From contig JAFKAC010000002.1 of assembly GCA_025766275.1 (NCBI GenBank), positions 124,001 to 188,000 of the forward strand: a stretch of DNA of 64,000 nt. Direction: 5' to 3'. Below are positions 19,468-29,105 of the stretch, piece after piece; the stretch's first letter is position 1; every line of letters begins with the position of its first letter. The notes below the pieces were generated by a model. The model saw only the letters and a list, made by a program, of their open reading frames with translations. It searched no databases and was not told the origin of the DNA. The position numbers were made by a program, and so were the translations under genes. The stretch is from Lactarius indigo (lineage: Eukaryota; Basidiomycota; Agaricomycetes; Russulales; Russulaceae).

Positions 19468-22051
19468 TCACGACCTTGCTCTTCGGGTGCGGTGTGTAAG
19501 TTGAAACGCGGACTCGACCATGACATGGCAGCTCCTGAACACCTCAATGGGAGGCGGTTGCTTGCAGATGTAGTCGATGTTGCTATTCGGGCCACTCCCC
19601 GAATAAATGACCTGGAAGCTGGCGATGGTAAGTCTTAGTTTGTAACGCTTGTCTGCTCACCTTTGTATATAGATTATTCCGCTCTACCAACCAGTCAACA
19701 GGTCGGAGGGCGTTGGGCTTCCCCGTTGGGTTACGCAACAAATTCATGAGGACAAGATGGCTGTCGTTTTCAAATGAGCACCCCAACTCGCTGGCTTCCG
19801 CATGGAACTCACCTCAGAGCAGGAGGATACACCTCGTGTAAGTTCTTCATGAACCTTGCCAATTGCGACGCGTGCTTATGTTTTCCTGTGGCGCAGAAGA
19901 TATATATCCATGGCAGGAACAAGGCCTCAACACGACCAACATCCCCAGCGTTCATGGCATTACAGAGGTCAACGTAGAGGAGGTAATCCCGGTTTCGCAG
20001 GGTCTGGTTCTCGAATTGTTGATCTCTTTCGGCTTCAGGTTTTGTGCACGACTGTGATAGGCCCTCCATCGTCGCCGCATACTTCCGAACGATCTCTTCG
20101 GAAATCTTGGCAACTAGGCCCCAGTCCGGCTTTGATTCTGCAAATGCCTCAAGAGATGTCCATTTTTCTGGACCCAGTGCAGAGACCTCAAGCCGCCAGC
20201 ACTCAAGGATGGTGGCGCGTAGTTCATGATGGACCGCATCACGCATCCGGCGAAAGCCTGGCTTAGTGGCCATAATGCCAGCCTCGCGGGGCCGTAGAAT
20301 CCCCACATGCTGGTACGTGCTGTTTAAGTCACTGCGCCCTTCCTTTTCCCGAAGATAAGCCCTCCACAGAGCACCCACGCAGGCCATCTTATAATGAAAT
20401 AGCCCCAACAGGAAGATGGCGAACTGAAACCGGTTTTTAGGTGTGTCTTCTATGCGTCGAGAGTCCCTGATCATATCCAGGCGTTCCTTCGCCAAGGGAT
20501 CTCCGTGGACGAAGGGTGCAAACTCAGATATGTCAACATTTCCACCGGTCGAGAACCCAGGACCAGTAGCGCCACCTAGACCACCTTGCTGGAGTAAGTT
20601 TTCCATAACTTCAATACTTCCGTCGACTGGTTACTGTTTAATCTTCATGGACCTCATAGGTATCCGCTCTGTCCTTGTCAGTGAAATCGCGAGGACTGAG
20701 TCAATCGTCCCAAGGCTCTTGGACGGTTTTCCAAAATACTGGCCATGGTTCACCAGGATTTCTTGTACGTGCCACGCGAATGCCTCTTGCTGTGGACTGA
20801 TGTCTCTTCCAGGGCTTGGTTGATTGTGGCGGTCTGTCAGGTGGTATTTCACCAGATCAAATTCGTCGAATACCGCGGGTGTGGCCAGGGGTGAAGGATT
20901 TCGAGGGCCCTTCTTCCACAGTTCCTCAAAACACCGCAGCACTTCAATATCTTCGACGCCCACAAGTGGTATTGCTGTAGCAGATGTAGCGCTCACGAAT
21001 GATGGCCAGTGAGTGAGCGTTGGTTCAGAAGTCTTGAGATTGGTATCAAAATTGTCATAGGCAATGGCCGCTTTGAGCGAGCGAAGACGGCCTTTGATCC
21101 CATGTGTACTGCCGTTCGACATTGACTTCACGGCCCTCTGGATGAACTTGATACTTATTGACAGACCTGCGTGCGCAGGGGCTTCGATGGCACGCTGAGG
21201 GACATTCGCCAAGTGTACGAAGATCCCCACGATGCTCTGTAAGTGATTGCAGTCTTTGTTCGCGCTCTTAAGGATGATACTGGCACAGACAACCGTTTTC
21301 TAATGAAGTTGGAGTACGCTGTGTGTAAGTAAACAATATGTGATGTTGTTCAAATGGAGCTGCGACGCACAATGACCCGAAGGGCTATGTTCTTTGCAGA
21401 TACATCTTTCTGCGTTCTCTTCCGAGGACGCCTCAAGTTGTCTTCCGAATCCGAATCCAAGCCAATACCAGCATCACTTTCAGTCTCGCTGGCAGGCGTT
21501 TCTTCACCGAGCTCTCCAAGATTTCTTTCGGATTCATCAAAGACCCCATGCAAGTCGACGGCCATGGGGTCAACTATGTGACATGGATCCCGCTTGTCGA
21601 GTGTGCCAAGTAAGGTGAATATGAATGCCCGCAGAGTCGGGGCAACATGCTGAATCTTTCCTGCAAGTTGGGGCGTGAAAGTTGACTCGACTTGCTCCAC
21701 GGTAGCAGCGTTTGCATGAAACCGAAGGCCATGGTCTTTATTCGTCAACTCCCCAGCTTCTCTCCTCAGCACCAGGTGTGTATTCTGAAGAGCCCAAGCA
21801 GATACCGAAGCAGAAGTTGGGATGTGATTGACAAGGTGGGTGCATACATTAACAGCCTTGCGCTCCAGTTGGTCTTTGGCTGACTGTACTGCTTGATATC
21901 TCAGATCGCGCATTTGGGAAGCAAGGACATCCTCCGCTAGTGAGGATATCGAGTACCTGTGTTCAGAGAGATGACAGAGGACAGTAATGAGTTCGGGGCG
22001 CACATGTACTGCGTATGGCAAGGTATAGAGTCTGCAGTCTGGGACCTCCAA
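19468..22051 (-). pseudogene. DUF6589-like gene with an in-frame stop
   Basis: I recognise the family (Pfam DUF6589, expanded in Agaricomycetes, function unknown) from phrases such as SATSATAIPL, ALFLPWIYIFCATGKHKHAS and NPTGKPNALRPVDW. Exons, minus strand: about 22051-21371, 21299-19813, 19760-19661, 19611-19468, with introns of 71, 52 and 49 bp; the frame is kept across every junction. One in-frame TAA at 20631-20633 lies between a conserved RIPMRSM block and VDG, where the family normally reads on; no plausible intron removes it. The 5' end is not defined (no ATG at 22051; an upstream exon is expected) and the C-terminus looks short. One nonsense change in an otherwise open frame implies recent inactivation or a sequence error. 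Confidence 0.65.
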
Positions 22052-22758
22052 AGGACTTCATGCGCTCATGGATTTGGGCGTATGTACATTAATTAACAAT
22101 TCCCGGTATAGATACGCACATCTCAATAATAAAACAGCAGATATAGCGACGAAGGACCTCGATGTGCCACGCCCCGGAAAACGCCGACACAAAAGTCCCC
22201 AGTCGGTCCCAAGCGTAACGAGACGCGAAGTTTGGATATAATAGGAAGGTGAGGGCGCACGCGTCTCTTACGCGCGAGCCGACGGGAGGGAGTCTGGGAT
22301 ACTTCCTACTTCGTCTTTGTTTGGAAGTTGGCACTCAGACTTCTCAAGGTGACAAACGGCGGGTTTGGCATCATTTGGGGAGGCAAAGGTTCGATCAAGG
22401 AGAGCCAGGAGTATCTGGTCAAATAACAAACTTAGCAAGCCAGGCTTTGTGCTTCTTGCATCGAGCGATGACTAAAGTTTGCCGTGGAGTTTTCACCTCG
22501 GAGTTGACCCTGCTACTTAGGATATACATAGCCAGACCAAGCGCTTGAGCTGGAGAAGAAGAGCACGTGCTATGAGTGAGTGATGGTCTGCACTTGGCTA
22601 CTCTGTCTGAAGATCTGTGCTCCTGGTGCCCTTCACGCCCGCCATAGGATTTGGGACCGCGCTAAAAAGAAGGGCGGCTGCCACCCTTCAATTGAGGTCC
22701 CCTTTGCAGCAGGATCACCGGCCCTAAGGTAGGGTATGAAAGTCCACTGACTCCACAT
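22052..22758. other. Upstream of DUF6589-like gene; no clear gene
   Basis: It should contain the first exon(s) and promoter of the minus-strand gene, but I could not fix them. A minus-strand frame at 22089-22334 is a weak candidate. Nothing else seen. Confidence 0.3.
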
Positions 22759-23049
22759 TTGTGGCTTCAAATACCGAGGCTAGATGCCCGGTGGCACCTA
22801 ACTCCACAAAGATCATTTTCACTCGCGCACCCCCCACCCCCGCTCATCCCGCCGCATTGCGCGATGGGGCGACCGGCCCTATTGCCGATTCTGGCCCAGC
22901 TTAGGCCCCGCCGGACAAACCTGCGGCAGGTGGGCGGGGGTGGGCTGCAGGCACTTACTTGCATCACCAGCCCTGCCCCCGCTCCTGCAGCCATAGCCAA
23001 GGTGATGCGCCCCCCCTGCCACCCCTTGGCTGATTTCAGTGGGCTACGT

Positions 23050-23515
23050 GGGGTGCGGGGGAAGCAAGCACGGCACCAGGGTCGGCACCAGCTACTTGTC
23101 CCCCCCGCCTCCACCCCGGTAGGGCAGGTGGTGGTGGGTGTGGGTGGTTGGGGTGGGGGGGGTGGCAGGCGCAGCACCAGCTGCTTGCCCCCCCCCCCAC
23201 CCCTGTGCCAGCGGGGCGGGGTGAAGGGGGCAGGCGCGGCACCAGGGTCGGCGCCAGCTGCCTGCCCTCCTTCCTGTGCCAGCGGGGTAGGGCGGGGGGG
23301 GGAGGGGGGGGAGGGGGCAGGCGCAGCACCAGGGTCGGCACCAGCTGCCTGCCCTCCTTCCTGTGCTGGCGGGGTAGGGCAGGGGGGGGGGCAGGCGCGG
23401 CACCAGGGTCGGCACCAGCTGCCTGCCCTCCTTCCTGTGCCGGCGGGGTAGGGCGGGGGGGGGGGCAGGCGCGGCACCAGGGTCGGCACCAGCTGCTTGC
23501 CCTCCCCAGGAGGCG
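23050..23515 (+). repeat. G-rich minisatellite, about six units of 70-85 bp
   Basis: Units share GCACCAGGGTCGGCACCAGC, then CTGCCTGCCCTCC, then a GGGGTAGGG run extended by tracts of 5-9 G. About six units of unequal length are visible. Open frames exist on both strands only because the sequence is stop-poor. Multiple closely spaced G-runs on the plus strand could form G-quadruplexes. The region from about 22780 is similarly GC-rich but not repeated. Confidence 0.85.
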
Positions 23516-23766
23516 CAGTAGGTGGGGGAGAAGGAAGGGGGGGTTCAGAAGTGGCCGAGCAAGTTGATATATCGCGCCACTCCGCTCCCACCCTAAGTAG
23601 CACGTGCCCACAGGGCCAGGGGGCGCCTTCGTGCCTTCTTCTGTCACACCGCGGTGACCGGTCCGCGGAGCCGATTGCTGACCAAGTCGAGCACGGCGGT
23701 TCCCACCCTGGGGTTGGGGCGTTTGGTGGCGCAGACTTGGCGCCAAGATTTATCGGGTAAGAGCTA

Positions 23767-24477
23767 CTATCGTTCCCACACCTCTGCAAAAAAACGGTAA
23801 TCTTTTTTTGTAGCTTCAACAACACATCATAGCTACTTCATTCTGTACATAGTAATAGATATGTTTATATCCCACCAGAATCATATTTTTATTTATTTGT
23901 TTCTGAATCCGTTCAATGTGGAGCAATGAGTACCACCTCTGCAGCTTTTGGTCACACTTTGTCACTGTGGCGGCAGACTAGCGGCAGGCGGAGTGGTTGG
24001 CATTTGGCAAAAGTGGCGATGCGAGTCAGTCCGAGCCTGCCATGAAAGTTCCCTGTGCCGAAGGTGCCGTTTTGTGCCTAAAGAGGAGTTCCAATTGCTT
24101 GCCGAATTGGGTCACGTTTTGTCACCTTTCCATGGGCTTCGGTGAGCTTTTTGTCTCCAGCTTGATCGCCTCCGTCTGTTGACTCCAAAATTTGTAGAGT
24201 CACTGTAGTAATGGATAGTAACATCACAGTGAGGCGAGGTCCCGTAGGAATGTCGGGATCGGTCAGATCTGGGGGGGTAGGGATGCTTTTGAGACCACCC
24301 CATTACCTTTGTCGATTTTTAATGACCATGATTTTTCTCTGATCCTCAGTATACTGTGTGATCTTGTATCTACATATGTTAGAGAATATAGTGTATTTTG
24401 TTTGGGGAGAAAGGAAACTGGGAAAGTACTGATCTACTATGATCTTTCAGAATTTGCAGAGGTGTGGGAACGATAGT
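23767..24477. mobile_element. MITE, 24-bp perfect TIRs, TA target
   Basis: The left end CTATCGTTCCCACACC... and right end ...GGTGTGGGAACGATAG are perfect inverted repeats for at least 24 bp, flanked on both sides by TA (23765-23766, 24478-24479). TA duplication is the signature of Tc1/mariner-type transposases. The 711-bp interior has no transposase, so it is non-autonomous. It shares internal segments (TGTAGCTTCAACAACACATC and a GATCT-rich block) with the element at 51876-52435 and, more weakly, with 35790-36180. Confidence 0.85.
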
Positions 24478-24559
24478 AGTCTACAGCTGGACACTTTACT
24501 CCGCCGCCAACCGAATTCCCTTTTCTGCCACATTTGGATGGGCGTTTTGACGGGTCGGG

Positions 24560-25665
24560 CTATCCACAACTGGTGCAGCATGTGAAATCGGGTGTACGAT
24601 TGCCCCCCGTCTCGCCGAGGACGGCTTCGATGTTGCAGTCAACAACGTATCAGGTACCCTGGGATTGGATGGGCTTGTCAAAGAGATTGAGGGCAAAGGG
24701 CGGCGCTCACTTGGCGTCCCTGCGGGTGTCTCTCTGGAACCAGAAGTGGAGAAGATGGTTCAGACAGCCATGCAAGCCTCGGCGCGATAAGTTGGTGGTG
24801 CTGTAGCGGCGATTGGCGTTCTGGCACTCACACTTTCAATAGATGGTGGCAAATGCGGGAATAATTACCATTGAGTCATTTCTGAACGGTATGTTTTTAG
24901 AGAAGGCACTAGCCTTGCATTACTAACTAGGGGCGTCAGCAGTTACCGTTGAGAGCTTCGACCAGTTGATGGCGGTCAATGCTCGTGGCACAACGCTGTG
25001 CTACAAGCACGCCGGGAGGCAAATGATCGCACAAGGCCGCTGTGGGCGTATCACCGGTACCCACCACCCAGTCAGCTTCAATTCTAAAATTTTCACATTG
25101 ACCCGCGGTTACACCAGGGGCGGCTTCATTATCGGGAAAACAGGGTCGTTTCTTCCCCCCTATGTGCTGTAGCGGGACGGAGTTCTAATACGAACGCAGC
25201 CCCAGGCATCATCCTGGCGTACAGTGCAACCAAGTTTGCTGCTTGCAGCCTCACGCAAGCGGCTGGCACATCTTTTTTTACCGAACTAGGTGCTTCGCTC
25301 TCATTGGCTGGCGCTGGGGGGTGTCTACAGCCCGGGAGTTTGGCAAGTACAGGATCGCCGCGAATGCGTATTCTCCCGGACTAATGGGCACCTCTATGAG
25401 CCAGTTTCTTCTCTTGTTTGAGCGCTGCTTCTCACCCTCCAATAGTTCATCTGCTGAGAGCCACCGGTGGGACTAGCCCGATACCGCTTGATGCCGTGAG
25501 CACGCCCTTGACCTGCGCAATGAACTTTAATGTGAGCGAGGTTTTAGGCCACTGCGAGTGCACCGGTTCGGCGCCTTGGAACACCAGAGGACATGGCCGG
25601 CCTCGTGTCTTGCTTTGCCTCGGATGGCGCTAGCTTTATCACCGGTGCGCAAATATCTGAGGCAC
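24560..25665 (+). pseudogene. Short-chain dehydrogenase/reductase, decayed
   Basis: Segments of a classical SDR appear in order: RLAEDGFDVAVNNVSG (24600-24650); GKGRRSLGVPAGVS and EVEKMVQTAMQAS (24690-24785); MVANAGIITIESFLN with the NAG motif (about 24842); after an intron-like gap, VESFDQLMAVNARG (about 24950); the catalytic YSATK motif (about 25215); RIAANAYSPGLMGTSM (25350-25400); GLVSCFASDGASFITG (25600-25650). The N-terminal TGxxxGIG cofactor loop is missing or badly altered, and several frame changes and stops separate the blocks. Intact relatives are NAD(P)-dependent oxidoreductases of about 250 aa, most like diacetyl/acetoin or sorbose-type reductases. It faces the permease relic. 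Confidence 0.8.
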
Positions 25666-25734
25666 GAAACCATTAATTAGCGCTACCTGTCGCTGCCGTG
25701 CTATATGAGGGCCAATGCGTACGCTCCGTTTCTT

Positions 25735-26636
25735 TCAGGCCCCATACTGGCTCCCATAGCCATTCTGATCTGACATCACAATAGGTCTCGCTGCGTGGAG
25801 GTCGCTACTTTGATTAAATACAGCGGAGAAACGGAAGGATGCGGTGGAGGATTTATATCTACTGGATTGTCGACAGCGGTGTGTTGGCTGGTGTCTTGGT
25901 GCACCGTTCATACGGTACAGCCAGCTGGAGAACGGGAGAGCGCCGTCCCGCACACTGAGCGGTAGCAGTGGTCAGAGAGTCGCCGGTGGCGAGAAATTTG
26001 AGACCCACAGGGCGAAAGATTGGCGCGACGCAGCAGGTGTCTAAAAAGGCTGCCAGCCCAGCCGTAACTCGCTGCCAGCCAGGGGGAAGGGGCAGAAAAA
26101 CGGGCTATACTAGAACCCATCACATACTGTGCTATAATGATGAGCGACCGTGTGGCAAGTGTGCCCTTTTGACTGAAGCTATTAAAGGAAATCTGAGCCA
26201 TGGGTAGACCAAAGCTGCTATTCACGATGCCCCCGGGGTCCTGGCCCGTGCAGAATGCGAGAGTCGCAACGGCCGCTATCTCGGGGATTCGGATCAAGTC
26301 GCAGCCCGGGCGATAGGGTGAGGCGTACCCCGCCCAAGAACCCCACCCATGCCAATGGCCCAGGTGATGCCCCATGGAACAGCAATTGCTGCATTCGAAG
26401 CCTCCTCAGAGATATGTACAGCGGGGTCAAACGAGCCTGTATGGTAAGGAGGAATTGGTCTGTACGCGGTCACAAGCGCTGATTTGAAAGGCAAGACGCA
26501 CATACGGTCCAAAGCGGTGCCAAGAAGCTCAAGATAAACGCAAAGCCATCTGTTCAGTCACACGCTGTAGTTCCTAGGTCAGTGTTCAGTTGCCACATGA
26601 ATTAGGAGTGGACGCCCAATTCGTGAAGTTTCCGGG
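25735..26636 (-). pseudogene. Amino-acid permease, C-terminal half
   Basis: This is the 3' portion of the permease whose 5' half lies at 34575-35636 beyond the inserted Gypsy element. Blocks on the minus strand: GNFTNW directly at the element boundary; AVHISEEASNAAIAVPWGI (about 26420-26370); IVNSSFGLPMAQISFNSF and SLIIIAQYVMGSS (about 26240-26110); DGALPFSSWLYRMN (about 25945-25905). Several stops and frame changes occur, and the last transmembrane segments are lost after about 25.74 kb. These phrases are typical of fungal GABA/choline-type APC-superfamily permeases in the plasma membrane. Confidence 0.8.
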
Positions 26637-27214
26637 TGTTATGATCCGACGCTTCGGACCTAAGTCACAGTATGTCTCCACCCTGCCATTCCCCTTCTGT
26701 ACTATACCTTGTTACCAAAGGAGCTACTGTTACTAGTGGCGCTGTTTCTTTGATCCGAACTTCTGTTTACTCCGTTTAGTCTCTTTGATATTGTGTGGAC
26801 TTGTGTTCATGTTGTTTGGAACCCTGTCCTATATAAACCTGTACCATAGACCGTAGGAAGCCAGACTTGGCTTCGTTTGCAATCTAGCAACCTTGCCTCC
26901 GTACTTTGGTGTGACCTCGTCTTATCCCTCTCTTCTTGTGCATCCCCTACCTCAGTCCCTGACCAGGACACTTCGAAGTCTTTGCAGTTGAACTATATCA
27001 ACGCGTTACACCTGTTATACTCTGTGCACTAGCAAGATCAAGTGTAGAGAAGTGTTAGACACTTTGGACGAGGAGTCTTACATTACAGAGTAGTGCTGCA
27101 CCTTGTGCCACACCTTATCACTCGTATTTCATAGCAATAAGACAACAGAGGTCTTCGCTTGATACTTGTGTGATTCAGAACCACTAGAACCCACGCCCCT
27201 GCTAGGGCGTAACA
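26637..27214 (+). repeat. 5' LTR of the Gypsy element (family A)
   Basis: Begins TGTTATGATCC, ends GGGCGTAACA. A TATATAAA box at 26830-26837 probably drives the element's transcript. The sequence after the LTR (TAAGCCAAGTC...) is not an obvious tRNA-complementary PBS. Confidence 0.97.
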
Positions 27215-27353
27215 TAAGCCAAGTCTACAACACCCAAGACACTACTGCCACACAGCAGAGTGGGCGATGATCCAAGAGGACGCATCAGCCAACAACCAGA
27301 CACTCCACAGAACCCAGAAACGACGGCATAGCCGGGCGACGGATCCTCCTTGA

Positions 27354-29105
27354 CACAAGAGGCCGCTTCAGCCATCCCCTTACACAAATCAGCACCCAAG
27401 ACAGACCACAATCGTGGCTAGCATCAGTGTCACCTTTGAATCAGACAACGATTGGACCCCAGTCACAACCAGAACACAAGACGACCTCCCACACCACATT
27501 AAAAGCAGTCAACTAGGAAAAGGAGCTCGCTGGGCCACAACATCAGGCAGACCACCTTGTTACAAGTGCCTCATCAAAGGCGAACTCAGACCAGTGGAAT
27601 TCATCAACAATAACTGGTACATCCTCCGATACTTTCAGAACACATACCACACCAGAGCCATAAACATCACACCACACAGATTTGCCGAAGGACTAGGCTG
27701 GTGGAACGAAGAAGACGAACAGAACCCGGAAACGCCCACACAACAATCATCCTCAGCACCAAGAAACACTAGGGGAACATACGGACTACAACAAGACTCA
27801 TCATCAGAAGAACCCAGCTCAGACGAAGCGGAATCACACTCAGAACCATCCCACTCCTCAGAACACCGCCTAGACATCACAGTACTCACACAAGCTTCGT
27901 CACAAGCCAGCCCCACTATTCCTATCTGGATAGAACCATCCCCAGCGGAAGAAGGATTCCCAGCCCCACTACCACCAATCAGATTGCCCTCCCCAGTCGA
28001 ACCACCCCAGATCCCCATCACACCACAACCAACACTTGTCATGTCAGCCATAAACGCCACAGGCACTGGCACAGGTACCGGCTCAAGCGCTGGAACAGGA
28101 GGAACACCAACAACGAGCTCAGGAGGACTCAAAGGAGCACCCCCTACTCCGTTCACCGGAGATAGAACAGAGAGTGGTCAGTTCAAAAGAGAACTACTAC
28201 GATATATCAAGTTAAATAGCGAGAATGAACTCATCAAAGAACCTTATGCATGAGTACTATTCGCCCTTACAATGTTCAAAGGACCCGGTGTACAGCTGTG
28301 GGTAAACCAAACCGAAGATGACATGGAAACGGCACTAGCAGACCCCACCAAAGCCCTCACCAAAAACAGCAAAGATCTTTGGGACGGTTTTCTCGACACC
28401 TTTGATAGAGACTGGACCGACACTCTAAACAAAGAAAGAGCCTACCAGAAGCTCATCAGTCTGACGATGCAGGGTGGAGCATTGGACAGTTACATCCTCG
28501 ACTTCGAACACCTTGCAGGAATAGCAGGATGGGCAAGAGATGCCCCTGGAACGGTGGAATTCTTCAAAAGAGGACTACCCACAGGATTGTATCGCGCTTG
28601 CCTTATGCGAACCACCATCCCAAACACCATGGATGAGTGGCAAACCGCTGCCAGAGCAGAACACCAACGCTGGAAGCTGCTAAAAGCCAGACCAGGGAAT
28701 AGAAACCCAGGGCCAACCCAGAACGTCCACCAAGGACGACCAAAGCGAGACCCAAATGCGATGGATGTAGATGCCACCACCTCCACCCCCTTTAAGAAGC
28801 TCACCGAAGGAGAAAAGAAAGCCCTCATGAAAGAAGGACGCTGCTTTAAATGCAGACAGCAAGGACACATGGCTAGGAACTGTCAACAACAAAACACCAC
28901 CAACCAAACCAAAGCCAGAGCCACAGACACCCAAGAAGCGGACACTGCACCCCCATACACCCCAGAAGCAAGCACCTCATCAGTGGCTGCTACCACAACC
29001 GAAGATAAAGTCCGACAAGCCCATGCACTCGTCCAAGGCATGACTGAGGATGAAAAGAGACGCTACTATGCCTTAGATCAGGATTTTTGCGATGCCGACC
29101 TGTGA
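27354..29105 (+). CDS. gag: Gypsy gag, interrupted by one TGA
   Basis: One frame runs from about 27354 to 29105 with a single stop, TGA at 28251-28253. The N-terminal region contains a Cys-containing RPPCYKCLIKGELRP block and an acidic Ser-rich linker. The capsid-like part covers about 28130-28700. The nucleocapsid has a CCHC zinc knuckle (CFKCRQQGHMARNC, about 28847-28890), which binds RNA for packaging. The start is unclear: the frame has no ATG before 28041, and a GTG sits at 27414 where an ATG may have been lost. The stop lies inside the capsid region and fits a CGA-to-TGA change. Gag would assemble the cytoplasmic particle. Confidence 0.8.

Noticed and set aside
22767..23825. 352-codon minus-strand frame in the GC-rich region
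   Set aside because: The frame is Pro/Ala/Gly low complexity and exists on both strands because the minisatellite lacks stops; no domain, no splice sites needed or seen.
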